Shown here in pieces: positions 7,869-17,440 of a stretch of DNA of 64,000 nucleotides (the stretch's first letter is position 1; the number at the start of each line of letters is the position of its first letter). The notes beneath the pieces were generated by a model. The model was given only the letters and a program-made list of their open reading frames with translations. It ran no database searches and was not told the DNA's origin. This DNA comes from Ruegeria sp. R13_0 (lineage in GTDB: Bacteria > Pseudomonadota > Alphaproteobacteria > Rhodobacterales > Rhodobacteraceae), in NCBI RefSeq assembly GCF_017743995.1, contig NZ_JAGHRB010000008.1:1-64000 (forward strand). Reading direction: 5' to 3'. Both the position numbers and the translations under genes were made by a program.

Positions 7869-8423
7869 TTAGTCGATCACGATCTGCGGTAGCCAGTGAC
7901 TGTCGGGATCGGCCTCATGGATGTCTGCCTCGGATACGGGCCGGAGATCTCCGTCTTCAGGTGGGGCCGATAGGAGGCCCATATCCATTTCGTGCAACTG
8001 TCCGATCAGGCGGTCACCGTCGCGCTGCAGGCGGTAGTAGACCCCGTTCCACATATCAATGCCGTATTCGGTGGCGCCCTTGTGGATAAACAGCAGGTCG
8101 TATTCCAGATCGGTCAGATCATCGTCCGAGACCTCGCGTCGCAGAGTATAAGGGTATGGCACATGGCACCAGAGTTTGTCCGGCCCCTCAAGACAGCGAA
8201 ACGGGCGCATGGACAGGAAATGGTCTGCGAAGGGGCCTGCGCTCAGGTCGATCTGATAGGCTGTGGCGTCGCCATTGGCTTCGAAAGTCACCTTTCCGAT
8301 CAATAGCTTGTTGCCTTCTCCGTTGACCAGAGAAATGGCCTTTTGCCCGGACAGAGGATCGGCCAGCGTAGGCTGCGTGCAGATCAAAACCGCAGGAAAA
8401 AACCAAGTGAAAAGCCGCCGCAT
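7869..8423 (-). CDS. Hypothetical secreted protein
   Basis: This 184-residue protein has a signal peptide (MRRLFTWFFPAVLIC through TLA) and a mature region with paired cysteines (RCLEGPDKLWC near residue 80) that could form a disulfide. The rest is mixed alpha/beta with acidic patches. I do not recognise a family. I prefer ATG 8423, which has GAGG 6 bp upstream; ATG 8426 or 8438 are alternatives that extend the signal peptide slightly. It points away from the PQQ dehydrogenase and converges on the cytochrome c gene. The periplasmic location and position suggest a link to alcohol oxidation, but nothing more specific can be said. Confidence 0.65.
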   Translation of the reverse strand: MRRLFTWFFPAVLICTQPTLADPLSGQKAISLVNGEGNKLLIGKVTFEANGDATAYQIDLSAGPFADHFLSMRPFRCLEGPDKLWCHVPYPYTLRREVSDDDLTDLEYDLLFIHKGATEYGIDMWNGVYYRLQRDGDRLIGQLHEMDMGLLSAPPEDGDLRPVSEADIHEADPDSHWLPQIVID

Positions 8424-8480
8424 CATAGCCTCGCGCATCAAAAAAGATGGCTCAACCTAGTTGAAATCGCCCGTTTGCGC

Positions 8481-8530
8481 CCTACGACCAATGTGCAATT
8501 CCAACACCGGTGCCTGCCTGCGAATAATAC
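8481..8530 (+). promoter_or_regulatory. CTACGACC box and -10-like element of the PQQ dehydrogenase
   Basis: CCTACGACC at 8481-8489 lies 35 bp before TAATAC (8525-8530), with the PQQ dehydrogenase ATG at 8600 after a ribosome site AGGGAGG. Spacing and core sequence match the boxes at 6736 and 10423. Confidence 0.5.
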
Positions 8531-8599
8531 TCTCGCCAACAATCCCGACGCGTCGGAGATTCGGCGTGGAGGAAAGACATAAGTCTAGGGAGGATACCG

Positions 8600-10366
8600 A
8601 TGAACCGGTTTATCATGGCCGCCGCTGCGAGCATTGTCGCAACCGGCGCAGCCTATGCAGAAGTTACCGAAGACGATCTGGCCAATGACCAAACGATCAC
8701 CACTCAGGTTGTGACCAATGGTATGGGACGGCATTTGCAGCGCTACAGCCCGCTGGACACGCTGAACAAGGACAACGTCAAGAACCTGCTTCCGGCCTGG
8801 GCCTTCAGTCTTGGCGGAGAAAAGCAGCGCGGGCAGGAAACCCAGCCGCTGATTTATGACGGGATGATGTATATCACCGGGTCCTATTCACGCCTCTATG
8901 CGATTGATCTGGAGACTGGCAAAGAGGTCTGGCAATACGATGCCCGCCTTCCCGAAGGCATTCTGCCCTGCTGTGACGTGGTCAACCGGGGTGCTGCCAT
9001 CTATGGCGACAAGGTCATCTTCGGCACGCTGGACGCACGGATCGTGGCGCTGAACAAGGACACGGGCGATGTGGTCTGGCGCGACAAGATTGCCGACTAC
9101 AAAGCCGGCTATTCCTATACGGCTGCCCCGCTGATTGTTGATGGTCTGGTCATCACCGGCAACTCGGGCGGTGAGTTCGGTATCGTCGGCGCGGTTCAGG
9201 CGCGGGACGTCAATACCGGCGATCTGGTTTGGGAACGCCCCGTGATCGAAGGCCATATGGGTACGCTGAATGGCGAAGAAAGCACCATGACGGGTGAGCT
9301 GAACGCAACCTGGCCCGGTGACATGTGGAAAACCGGCGGCGGCGCGACCTGGTTGGGCGGCTCTTACGACGCTGACACCGACACGCTGGTCTTTGGCGCA
9401 GGCAACCCGGCCCCCTGGAACAGCTGGTTGCGCAATGCGGGCACCCCGACCGAAGGCAACAAGGGCGACAACCTCTATGCCGCCAGCCGCATCGGGATCG
9501 ACCCCAAAACCGGCGAGATCAAGTGGCATTTCCAGACCACCCCGCGCGAAGGCTGGGACTATGATGGCGTCAACGAAGTGGTCGCCTATACCGACCGCGA
9601 AGGCAACAAGCGCTTCGCGACCGCCGACCGGAACGGGTATTTCTATGTCCTGAACCGCGAGGATGGTGCTTTTGTCTCGGCCACTCCGTTTGTGAAGGAC
9701 ATCACCTGGGCCGATGGTATTGATGAGACCGGCCGCCCGATCTTTGTGGAAAACAACCGCCCCGGTGATCCGGCGGCTGCGGCTGATGGCAACAAGGGTG
9801 AGGTCATCTTTGCCTCGCCGTCCTTCCTGGGTGGCAAGAACTGGATGCCAATGGCCTTCTCGCAGAACACCGGCAATTTCTATGTGCCTTCGAACGAATG
9901 GGGCATGGATATCTGGAATGAGCCTATCACCTACAAGAAAGGGGCCGCCTATCTGGGCGCGGGCTTTACCATCAAGCCGAACTACGAAGATCACATCGGC
10001 TCGCTCAAGGCCATCGACCCCGATACCGGCGAGTGGAAGTGGGAATACAAGAACGACGCTCCGCTGTGGTCGGGCGTGATGACCACGGCTGGTGGTCTGG
10101 TCTTCTTCGGCACCCCCGAGGGCGAGTTCATCGCGCTCGATGACGAAACCGGTGAGAAACTGTGGTCGTTCCAGACCGGCTCCGGCATCGTCGGTCAGCC
10201 TGTGACCTGGGAACAGGATGGCGAGCAGTATGTCTCGATCATCTCCGGCTGGGGCGGCGCGGTTCCGCTGTGGGGCGGTGAAGTGGCCAAGAAGGTCAAC
10301 TATCTGAACCAGGGCGGTACCCTGTGGACCTTCCGCCTGCCGAAAGAGCTGGCCTCGGCGAACTGA
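8600..10366 (+). CDS. PQQ-dependent alcohol dehydrogenase, predicted lanthanide-dependent
   Basis: This is a 588-residue periplasmic quinoprotein: a signal peptide (residues 1-20, ending AYA) and then an eight-bladed propeller. The adjacent cysteines C124-C125 ([10 protein letters not shown]) form the disulfide ring over PQQ in this family. The catalytic aspartate lies in [10 protein letters not shown]320, with a second aspartate, D322, two residues on. Calcium enzymes such as MxaF have Ala or Ser at that place, while XoxF, ExaF and PedH have Asp to bind a lanthanide. It oxidises primary alcohols to aldehydes or acids and passes electrons to cytochrome c. The length and sequence fit the methanol/ethanol dehydrogenase family, and the substrate range is not readable from sequence. 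Confidence 0.92.
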   Translation: MNRFIMAAAASIVATGAAYAEVTEDDLANDQTITTQVVTNGMGRHLQRYSPLDTLNKDNVKNLLPAWAFSLGGEKQRGQETQPLIYDGMMYITGSYSRLYAIDLETGKEVWQYDARLPEGILPCCDVVNRGAAIYGDKVIFGTLDARIVALNKDTGDVVWRDKIADYKAGYSYTAAPLIVDGLVITGNSGGEFGIVGAVQARDVNTGDLVWERPVIEGHMGTLNGEESTMTGELNATWPGDMWKTGGGATWLGGSYDADTDTLVFGAGNPAPWNSWLRNAGTPTEGNKGDNLYAASRIGIDPKTGEIKWHFQTTPREGWDYDGVNEVVAYTDREGNKRFATADRNGYFYVLNREDGAFVSATPFVKDITWADGIDETGRPIFVENNRPGDPAAAADGNKGEVIFASPSFLGGKNWMPMAFSQNTGNFYVPSNEWGMDIWNEPITYKKGAAYLGAGFTIKPNYEDHIGSLKAIDPDTGEWKWEYKNDAPLWSGVMTTAGGLVFFGTPEGEFIALDDETGEKLWSFQTGSGIVGQPVTWEQDGEQYVSIISGWGGAVPLWGGEVAKKVNYLNQGGTLWTFRLPKELASAN

Positions 10367-10388
10367 GGCGGGTTCTGACCCCAAAGAT

Positions 10389-10418
10389 CGCGCGCTCGGC
10401 ATCCGGGCGCGCGTTTTC
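10389..10418 (+). terminator. Rho-independent terminator after PQQ dehydrogenase
   Basis: The arms CGCGCGC (10389-10395) and GCGCGCG (10407-10413) pair perfectly, an inner CGG/CCG pair extends the stem, and TTTTCTTT follows. It ends the dehydrogenase transcript before the regulator promoter. Confidence 0.85.
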
Positions 10419-10422
10419 TTTG

Positions 10423-10470
10423 GTCTACGACCTTCCGCCAGTAGGCGTTTGCCAAAGGTGTTGCTAGACT
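10423..10470 (+). promoter_or_regulatory. CTACGACC box upstream of response regulator gene
   Basis: GTCTACGACC (10423-10432) is followed after 12 bp by GTAG, giving a CTAC-N12-GTAG inverted pair. A -10-like TAGACT (10465-10470) lies 32 bp after the box. The regulator gene begins at 10507, so autoregulation is possible. Confidence 0.5.
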
Positions 10471-10506
10471 CAGAGCAAAGAGAGTTTCAATGCAAAGGCG
10501 ACCTTG

Positions 10507-11184
10507 ATGCTTGCACAACCCGCCAGACAGACCGACTTTGAGAATGTTCTGATTGTCGACGATCACCCGCTCTTCTGCGACGCCTTGTCGATGACCCTGC
10601 GCAGCGTGGCCGAGATCGGCGAAATTCACACCGCAGACCGTTTGGAAAACGCTATGGAACTTGTGTCCAAGGGGCTGAAGCCAGATGCGGTGATGCTGGA
10701 CCTGAACCTGCCGGATGTGGATGGCCTGGATGGTTTGGTGCGCTTGAAATCCGCGGCGGACGCGCCTGTGATCGTTGTGTCCTCGTTGACCGACAACCGT
10801 GTGATCAGCCAAGTGATCAAGGCAGGTGCATCGGGGTATGTACCCAAGCACAGCCAGCGCGATGTGTTCCGTACCGCATTCGAGACGGTGCATGCGGGGG
10901 GAATCTTTGTCCCCGATGGCTGCGTTCTGATCGAAGATGAGGAAGAGGATGAACATAGCGATGCGGTCAACCGGCTTGCCGCGTTGACCAACCAACAGGG
11001 CCGCATTCTGCAACTGATCTGTGAGGGCAAGTTGAACAAGCAGATCGCCTATGACCTGTCGATTGCCGAAACCACGGTTAAGGCGCATGTCACTGCAATC
11101 ATGCGGAAACTTGGCGTTCAAAGCCGCACTCAGGCGGTTCTGATTGCCAAGAAAGCATCCTTTGCCAGCGTATTGCAAGACTAG
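10507..11184 (+). CDS. LuxR/NarL-family response regulator of the alcohol oxidation locus
   Basis: This 225-residue regulator has a receiver domain at residues 13-130 with acid pocket D18-D19, phosphoacceptor D65 (VMLDLNLPD) and the conserved lysine in YVPKH. An acidic linker (EDEEEDEHSD) leads to a LuxR-type helix-turn-helix at about 160-215 (GKLNKQIAYDLSIAETTVKAH). The layout matches ExaE/ErbR/AgmR-type regulators that control PQQ alcohol dehydrogenases. It lies directly upstream of a FIST protein and a hybrid histidine kinase, which likely phosphorylates it. A CTACGACC box precedes its own gene. The start is ATG 10507, immediately after an in-frame TTG. Confidence 0.88.
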   Translation: MLAQPARQTDFENVLIVDDHPLFCDALSMTLRSVAEIGEIHTADRLENAMELVSKGLKPDAVMLDLNLPDVDGLDGLVRLKSAADAPVIVVSSLTDNRVISQVIKAGASGYVPKHSQRDVFRTAFETVHAGGIFVPDGCVLIEDEEEDEHSDAVNRLAALTNQQGRILQLICEGKLNKQIAYDLSIAETTVKAHVTAIMRKLGVQSRTQAVLIAKKASFASVLQD

Positions 11185-11236
11185 GGTCAGATACTCTAAC
11201 CTCTCAGCAATCGTCGGGCTTTAGGGAGGAGTCGCG

Positions 11237-12406
11237 ATGAACCAAGCATTCGGATGGGCCAGCGCCCAGTCCGTCAGGCCAGGCATCGTAAAGACGGCAT
11301 TTGCGGAATGCAGCGCCGACAACGCAGTCAGGGAACTGTCCAAGTCGCTGGGGGATGACCCCATGGCGCTTGTCATTCTGTTTGTCAGCCCCAATGCCGA
11401 TCCTAAGGCGGTGATCGCCGAGGCTGAACAGGAATTTGCGCCCACGATGGTAGTCGGATGCACCACCGCCGGAGAGCTTGCCGAAGGTGGCTATAACGAG
11501 GATCAGATCGTCGCGCTTGCCTTGCCGCGCTCACATTTTGAAACGCGTACCATTCTGGTACCGGATCTGGATGTTTTTAGCGCGCAAGACATCATTGCCG
11601 AAATGATCCACAACCGAACGGCAATGACGCGCAGCTTTCCCGCTTGGGAAAACGAATTCACCTTCCTGATGATCGACGGGCTGTCCACGAAAGAAGACGA
11701 ACTGACATCCGAGTTGGCGATGGGGTTGGGGCCGGTACCTTTGTTTGGCGGGTCAGCCGGCGACGGGACCGAGTTCGGCCACACCTATGTTCTGCATGGA
11801 TCACAGGCGCTGGAGAACGCAGCCATTTTGGTGCAAGTGCGAACCTCTTGCCCGATCAAGGTGTTCAAGACCGATCACCTTGTTCCGGCCGCGCATCGCA
11901 TGGTCGTGACCAAAGCCGACCCGGTCAACCGCATCGTTCAGGAAATCAACGCGGAACCCGCAGCGCGGGAATATGCGCGCATCCTTGGCAAAGACCCCGA
12001 ACAGTTGACCCCCTTTACCTTTGCGGCCCATCCAGTCGTCGTCCAGATTGGAGGTCAGCACCATGTGCGGGCCATTCAGCAGGTCGCGGGCAATGGCGAT
12101 CTGGTGTTCTTTTCGGCCATTGATGAGGGGTTGGTTCTGACTCTGGCAGAACCGCGCGACATGGCGGTGCATCTGCGGGAAGAGATCGCAGCGCTGAACG
12201 AGAAGCAAAAACCCGATACGATCCTGGCCTGCGACTGTATCCTGCGGCGGCTCGAGGCGCAGGAGAAACAGAAAACGCACGAAATCTCGCGCATCCTGTC
12301 GGACAATCATGTGGTCGGGTTCTCGACCTATGGTGAGCAGTTCAACTCGATCCACGTCAATCAGACGATGACCGGGGTGGCGATCTACCCGCCCAAGGAC
12401 GATTAG
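11237..12406 (+). CDS. FIST-domain sensor protein, NosP-like
   Basis: This 389-residue cytoplasmic protein has an N-terminal FIST domain (about 30-220, with MVVGCTTAGELAEGGY and LFGGSAGDG) and a FIST_C domain (about 225-375, ending VVGFSTYGEQFNSIHVNQT). In Pseudomonas and Vibrio, the haem-binding FIST protein NosP senses nitric oxide and controls the histidine kinase encoded beside it. Here a hybrid kinase starts 3 bp after the stop, so the pair fits that model. FIST proteins have also been proposed to bind amino-acid-like ligands, and haem binding cannot be proved from sequence. The ribosome site AGGGAGGAG precedes ATG 11237. Confidence 0.85.
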   Translation: MNQAFGWASAQSVRPGIVKTAFAECSADNAVRELSKSLGDDPMALVILFVSPNADPKAVIAEAEQEFAPTMVVGCTTAGELAEGGYNEDQIVALALPRSHFETRTILVPDLDVFSAQDIIAEMIHNRTAMTRSFPAWENEFTFLMIDGLSTKEDELTSELAMGLGPVPLFGGSAGDGTEFGHTYVLHGSQALENAAILVQVRTSCPIKVFKTDHLVPAAHRMVVTKADPVNRIVQEINAEPAAREYARILGKDPEQLTPFTFAAHPVVVQIGGQHHVRAIQQVAGNGDLVFFSAIDEGLVLTLAEPRDMAVHLREEIAALNEKQKPDTILACDCILRRLEAQEKQKTHEISRILSDNHVVGFSTYGEQFNSIHVNQTMTGVAIYPPKDD

Positions 12407-12409
12407 CGG

Positions 12410-14617
12410 ATGATCGAGCATCTGACCGACCCGCTGGATCCGATCGAACGCCAGAATGAAAAACTGCTGAGGATCGTCGAGGCGCTAATGCGCCGGGTCG
12501 AGGAATCCACCGATGCCTCGGGTGCTGCTTATGCGCAATTCCAGCGCGCCGCCGTGTTGGAACAAGAGATACGCACCCGCACGGATGATCTAGAGCGCGC
12601 TCTGGACCTGCTGAACGCGTCCAACGCGCAATTGGCCAAGGCCAATGAGGAAACCGAGGCTGCTCGGGCCAATTTGGCGAATGCGATCGAGGCGGTGCAG
12701 GATGGCTTTGCCCTGTTTGGGCGCGATGAAAAACTGGTGCTGTGCAACAGTCGCTTCGGGTTACATATGCCCGATATCCAGGGTCGGTTGAAACCAGGTC
12801 TGCGTTTTACCGAATATGTCGAACTCGTCAGCCGCTCGAGCTCACTGCTGCTGCCGGAAGGTGTTGCGCCCGTGGACTGGGCCGAGCTTCGACTGACGCG
12901 TCATGCGGATGACCACGTGGTGTTCAATGTGGGCCTGAGCGGGAATCGCTGGATGCAGGTCTCGGAACATCGCACGAAGGATGCGGGCACAGTTATCCTG
13001 CAGACGGATGTAACAGATATCATGCGGGTCGAGCGGCTGGAGCGCGACCGCATATTGGATGACAAATCGCGCCTGATCCGCGCCACGCTGGAACATATCG
13101 ACCAGGGTGTCTGCATCTTCGACAATAAGCACCGTTTAGTTGGCTGGAACAACCGGGCCAGCGAGCTGCTGGCGATCCCGGTCGGGCAATTCCAGATGGG
13201 TACGCAATTTGAAACGCTCTATGACCGGCTCGGTTCGAATATGAGTTTCCAGCCGGGCATGAGCTGGGGTGATTTGTCCGACTGGACCAAACGGCACACC
13301 TCCCGGCGTCCCTTGCGGTTTCTGCTGCATCGGGGGCGGTCGAAAATCCTGTCTGTCTTTGCGCAGGAAATGCCCGACAAGGGCTATGTGATTTCATTTA
13401 CCGATGTGACGGCGGAGCGAAAATCGGCGCAGGCGCTTCAGGACGCCAAGGAATTGCTAGAGAAACGTGTTGAAGCGCGTACAGTTGAATTGGCCGACGC
13501 ACTGGGCGAAGCGGAACGGGCCAATGCGTCAAAGTCCCGCTTTGTTGCCGCCGCAAGTCATGATCTGTTGCAACCTCTGTCCGCCGCCAAGCTTTATGTG
13601 GCTTCGCTGAAAAACGGGTTGGATCAGGCGGAAACGCATGATGTGGCCACAAAGGCGGAAAGTGCGCTCAACAGCGTGGAACATATCCTTGAGGCACTGC
13701 TGGACATTTCGAAACTGGATTCCGGTAGCGCGACGGTCCACCTCTCGACCGTATCGGTTGGCGATATGTTCAAGCAGATGGAGGACGCTTTCCGCCCGGT
13801 TGCGCAGGCCAAAGGATTGGAATTGCGGGTGGTGCCCACCAGTGCGCTTGTGGCCAGTGATGCCAGCTATTTGCGGCGCATCCTTCAAAACCTGCTGTCC
13901 AACGCAATCCGTTATACCGACACCGGCAAGGTTCTGGTTGGGGTGAAGCGGCGCAAAAACCGCGTGTCGATAGAGGTTCTGGATACCGGGATAGGCATCG
14001 CCGCAGATCAGCGCGATATGGTTTTTCAGGAATTCAAGCGGGTACAATCCGACGCAAGCGCCGCCGAAGGTATGGGCCTTGGTCTCACCATCGTCGAGCG
14101 CGCCTGCGGGTTGCTCAACCACCCGATTCATCTGTGCTCTGAGTTGGGAAAAGGCACGGTGTTCTCCGTCGAAATCCCTATGGTGCAGGACCAAGGGCAG
14201 TTCATTGAAGGCCGTCCCGCTGCCGCCGACAGGAAAACGGGTCAACTGGCGGACATGATCGTTCTGCTGATTGAAAATGATGCAAATCTCAGAAATGCGC
14301 TGACGCTGACGCTCGAATCCTGGGGCGTTCATGTACTGGAATGTAGCAGTGAGGATCAGGCCGTGGACCTGCTGCGCGAGATCGGTATCACACCCGATGC
14401 GATCGTCGCGGACTACCAGCTGGATAGCGGAAAAACCGGGACCGAGGCGGTGCGTCGGATCAGAGCGGAATTCAGCGATGTGCCCGCCTGCATCATCTCG
14501 GCCAACCGCTCTCCTGAAACGACGGAAGAATGCAAGGCGAACGGGTTGGAGTTAATACACAAACCCATCGACGCCAAAGAGCTTAGACACCAGTTGGTCA
14601 GCCTGATTTCGCGTTGA
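12410..14617 (+). CDS. Hybrid sensor histidine kinase with PAS domains, NahK-like
   Basis: This 735-residue cytoplasmic kinase has an N-terminal coiled coil (about 15-85), two PAS-like domains (about 85-200 and 220-335), a second coiled coil (about 345-375), a HisKA domain with phosphoacceptor H384 in AASHDLLQP, a HATPase domain (about 480-600; NAIRYTD, GTGIGIA-like DTGIGIA, GMGLGLTIV) and a C-terminal receiver with D668. There are no membrane spans. The SHDLLQP H-box and receiver tail are typical of the NahK/ErcS' group, which acts on alcohol-oxidation and biofilm circuits. The gene follows the FIST gene by 3 bp. It probably phosphorylates the LuxR regulator at 10507. Confidence 0.87.
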   Translation: MIEHLTDPLDPIERQNEKLLRIVEALMRRVEESTDASGAAYAQFQRAAVLEQEIRTRTDDLERALDLLNASNAQLAKANEETEAARANLANAIEAVQDGFALFGRDEKLVLCNSRFGLHMPDIQGRLKPGLRFTEYVELVSRSSSLLLPEGVAPVDWAELRLTRHADDHVVFNVGLSGNRWMQVSEHRTKDAGTVILQTDVTDIMRVERLERDRILDDKSRLIRATLEHIDQGVCIFDNKHRLVGWNNRASELLAIPVGQFQMGTQFETLYDRLGSNMSFQPGMSWGDLSDWTKRHTSRRPLRFLLHRGRSKILSVFAQEMPDKGYVISFTDVTAERKSAQALQDAKELLEKRVEARTVELADALGEAERANASKSRFVAAASHDLLQPLSAAKLYVASLKNGLDQAETHDVATKAESALNSVEHILEALLDISKLDSGSATVHLSTVSVGDMFKQMEDAFRPVAQAKGLELRVVPTSALVASDASYLRRILQNLLSNAIRYTDTGKVLVGVKRRKNRVSIEVLDTGIGIAADQRDMVFQEFKRVQSDASAAEGMGLGLTIVERACGLLNHPIHLCSELGKGTVFSVEIPMVQDQGQFIEGRPAAADRKTGQLADMIVLLIENDANLRNALTLTLESWGVHVLECSSEDQAVDLLREIGITPDAIVADYQLDSGKTGTEAVRRIRAEFSDVPACIISANRSPETTEECKANGLELIHKPIDAKELRHQLVSLISR

Positions 14618-14627
14618 TCCTTGCACG

Positions 14628-14643
14628 GGTCCGCGCGCGGACC
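14628..14643. repeat. 16-bp perfect palindrome after kinase gene
   Basis: GGTCCGCGCGCGGACC is fully self-complementary, 11 bp after the kinase stop. No T-run follows, so it is a poor intrinsic terminator. It could still fold in RNA or be a protein site. The rest of 14618-14884 is AT-rich toward the next gene and probably contains its promoter (around 14800-14870); I see no further gene. Confidence 0.5.
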
Positions 14644-14884
14644 GTAAAGCTAGATCTAGGCATTGATGTTGCTCAAGATCGACCCGCGCTGAACGAAGGG
14701 CTGTTGAGTCTCCGAATGCTGAGCCGGTTCGATTATGGGAAGTGATGCGTTGCGTGGTGTGAATTCGCGGTTGCTGAAATCGAGTATTCTGGCGCGATTC
14801 TCTTTTGGTAATTTTTGGTGAATAAAATAGCATTTAAATTAAGAACTATTGAGTGCTCCTTGGTATCTCACTAGGGTGCGCGCC

Positions 14885-16480
14885 ATGACCCAGACAACGA
14901 AAACAATCGGCACGACCTGCTATCGCCATCTCGGCAATGAAGGGCTGGAAACCGCCCGGTTCGATGATGAAACTTTCCTGCGGGTCTCGTCCGAGGCGGT
15001 CAGCAATTTGACCTCAACCGCCTTTGCGGATGTCTCGCATCTGTTGCGCACCAGCCATCTTGCCCAGCTACGCGAGATCCTCGATGACACGGATGCCTCG
15101 GCCAACGATCACTACGTGGCGCTGGAGTTGCTGAAGAACGCGGTGATCTCTGCCGAGCGAGAATTCCCGAGTTGTCAGGACACTGGAACGGCGATCATTC
15201 ACGGTAAGAAGGGCCAGAACGTTCTGGTCCAGGGCGATCTGCACGCGGCGGTCGAGCAGGGGGTCAAGGACACGTGGGAAACGCGCAACTTGCGCTTTTC
15301 GCAAATGGCCCCTCTCAGTATGTACCGCGAACTGAACACCGGCACCAACCTGCCTGCGCAGATCGACATCGAGGCCCTCAGCGGGGCGGCTCTGGAATTC
15401 CTGTTCATGGCTAAAGGGGGTGGCTCGGCCAACAAGACGTTTTTGTATCAGGAAACTCGGCGACTGCTGGAACCCGAGCGGATACTGGCGTTCTTTGATG
15501 AGAAGATACGGACCTTGGGTACTACGGCTTGCCCGCCATACCATCTGGCGATTGTCATTGGGGGGCTGTCGGCTGAACACTGTCTGAAAACGGTCAAGAA
15601 AGCCTCGGCCAAGGAATTGGATGATCTACCCACGACCGGTAGCCCCGATGGGCGTGCCTTTCGCGATCTGGAGCTTGAGGCGCAGATATTGGAGCTGACC
15701 CGCAAAATGTCGCTGGGTGCCCAGTTCGGTGGGAAATACTTCTGTCATGACGTGCGCGTCATTCGCCTGCCACGCCACGGAGGAAGCCTGCCGGTTGGCA
15801 TGGGTGTCAGCTGTTCGGCGGATCGCCAGATCAAAGGGCGGATCGACCGGGATGGGATCTGGGTCGAGCAGTTGGAGCATGATCCGGCTCGGTTCCTGCC
15901 CGCGCAGGATGTCGCGGCGCAATCCGCGACTCGGATTAACTTGGACCAGCCGATGGATGATATCTGTGCCGAATTGTCCAAGCTGTCCGTCTCAAGCCCG
16001 GTTCTGCTGTCCGGCGCCATGATTGTCGCGCGCGATCTGGTGCATGCCGAACTGGCCCGGATGATCCGAGAGGGTCAGGAACTGCCAGACTACATCCGCA
16101 ATCACCCGGTCTACTATGCGGGCCCGGCCAAGACGCCCGAAGGCTATGCCTCAGGCTCGTTCGGGCCAACCACTGCCGCGCGGATGGACCCCTATGTGCC
16201 GGAACTGCAGGCGCTGGGCGCGTCCCGTGTGATGATCGCCAAGGGCAATCGCGCGCCCTCGGTCGTGCAAAGCTGCAAGGAGCATGGCGGGTTCTTTCTG
16301 GGCTCGGTCGGCGGGGCGGCGGCGGTTCTGGGCAAGGACGTTATCAAGAACATCGAAACGCTGGATTTTCCCAACTTCGGGATGGAGGCCGTCTTTCGCA
16401 TAAAAGTCGTGGATTTCCCGGCATTTGTGATTATTGACGACAAAGGAGGAGACTTCTTTACCCGCAAACCCGCCTTCTAG
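14885..16480 (+). CDS. Class I fumarate hydratase / mesaconase
   Basis: This is a 531-residue oxygen-sensitive type hydratase. The three [4Fe-4S] cysteines of class I fumarases are present: C97 (FPSCQDTG), C216 (TACPPYHLA) and C310 (GVSCSADRQ). The N-terminal alpha-domain and C-terminal beta-domain are fused as in FumA/FumB. Class I enzymes hydrate fumarate, and close relatives hydrate mesaconate to (S)-citramalate (mesaconase). Because the gene sits beside methylaspartate ammonia-lyase, a CoA-transferase and a CitE-like lyase, mesaconase activity is the better guess; a dual-function enzyme is also possible. I start at ATG 14885, since the upstream TTG at 14849 adds 12 unconserved residues. 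Confidence 0.85.
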   Translation: MTQTTKTIGTTCYRHLGNEGLETARFDDETFLRVSSEAVSNLTSTAFADVSHLLRTSHLAQLREILDDTDASANDHYVALELLKNAVISAEREFPSCQDTGTAIIHGKKGQNVLVQGDLHAAVEQGVKDTWETRNLRFSQMAPLSMYRELNTGTNLPAQIDIEALSGAALEFLFMAKGGGSANKTFLYQETRRLLEPERILAFFDEKIRTLGTTACPPYHLAIVIGGLSAEHCLKTVKKASAKELDDLPTTGSPDGRAFRDLELEAQILELTRKMSLGAQFGGKYFCHDVRVIRLPRHGGSLPVGMGVSCSADRQIKGRIDRDGIWVEQLEHDPARFLPAQDVAAQSATRINLDQPMDDICAELSKLSVSSPVLLSGAMIVARDLVHAELARMIREGQELPDYIRNHPVYYAGPAKTPEGYASGSFGPTTAARMDPYVPELQALGASRVMIAKGNRAPSVVQSCKEHGGFFLGSVGGAAAVLGKDVIKNIETLDFPNFGMEAVFRIKVVDFPAFVIIDDKGGDFFTRKPAF

Positions 16481-16495
16481 CGCACAGGAGCCGCA

Positions 16496-17440
16496 ATGCC
16501 GCCGACTTCGGACAAGATTACCCTGCGCCAGTTGCAGATATTTCTGGTGGCGATCGAGACGCGCAGCTTTGTGCGCGCGGCTGAGCGCCTGTCACTGACC
16601 CCGCCCGCAGTGTCGATGCAGATGAGCCGGTTGAGCGAGGAATTCGGCGCGCCGCTGTTCGAGAAATCTGGCCGCTCGGTGATCCCGACCGAGGTTGCAA
16701 CGGCCCTGGTGCCCTATGCCGAACGCATGACCGAAACGCTGGCCGAGGCGGTGGATGTTGTGCAGATCATGCAGGGCAAACTGGACCACCGGGTTCGGGT
16801 GGCCATGGTGACCACTGCGCGCAATTTCGGCCCGCATCTGCTGGCGCAGTTTCAGCAAGAACACCCGGAATGCGATCTTCAGTTCAAAATCGCCAACCGG
16901 AGCAGTGTGATCGAGATGCTGGATACCGATCAGATCGATCTTGCGCTCATGGGTCGCCCGCCGCGCCGGATAGAGACAACGGCACATCAATTCGCCAAAC
17001 ACCCCTATGTGTTGATCGGCCATCCGGATCATCCGCTGGTGCGTTCCAGCCGCATCCGACGCTCGGATTTATCGCACCATCAGTTCATCGTCCGAGAACG
17101 GGGGTCGGGCACGCGCATGGTGCATGAGTTCTTTTTCTCGGACTCGGGCCTGCCGCAGCCCAAGGCGCAGGAAATGGACAGTAACGCCAATATCAAACAG
17201 GCGGTCATGGCGAATATGGGGCTGGCCTTTATATCGGCGCACACGATCGCGCTAGAGGCGATGGCCGGAAAACTGAAGATCCTGAATGTCGAAGGGATGC
17301 CGGAATATCGCGACTGGTTCGTTCTGCATATGCGCAACAAACCGCTGCGTCCGGCGGCGCGGGCCTTTCGGGATTTCGTCGATCAGAAAGGCCCGGCCTT
17401 CATGGAGGATTTCTTCAAAGACGCCGGGATTGCAACATAG
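16496..17440 (+). CDS. LysR-family regulator of the methylaspartate cluster
   Basis: This 314-residue LysR protein has an N-terminal winged helix (residues 8-66, with RAAERLSLTPPAVSMQMSRL) and a two-lobe effector domain (about 90-300). It begins 15 bp after the mesaconase stop and runs tail-to-tail with the citramalyl-CoA lyase gene, overlapping its 3' end by 26 bp. The effector domain resembles CbbR/CysB-like sensors of metabolites. It most likely controls mesaconase and the leftward glutamate mutase operon, but no operator was identified. Confidence 0.85.
   Translation: MPPTSDKITLRQLQIFLVAIETRSFVRAAERLSLTPPAVSMQMSRLSEEFGAPLFEKSGRSVIPTEVATALVPYAERMTETLAEAVDVVQIMQGKLDHRVRVAMVTTARNFGPHLLAQFQQEHPECDLQFKIANRSSVIEMLDTDQIDLALMGRPPRRIETTAHQFAKHPYVLIGHPDHPLVRSSRIRRSDLSHHQFIVRERGSGTRMVHEFFFSDSGLPQPKAQEMDSNANIKQAVMANMGLAFISAHTIALEAMAGKLKILNVEGMPEYRDWFVLHMRNKPLRPAARAFRDFVDQKGPAFMEDFFKDAGIAT

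Noticed and set aside
8888..10402. Long leftward open frame of 504 codons
   Set aside because: It is fully antisense to the PQQ dehydrogenase and includes its terminator; no protein motif is visible.
14628..14643. Palindrome as kinase terminator
   Set aside because: The 16-bp palindrome has no loop and no following T-run, so an intrinsic terminator is not supported.
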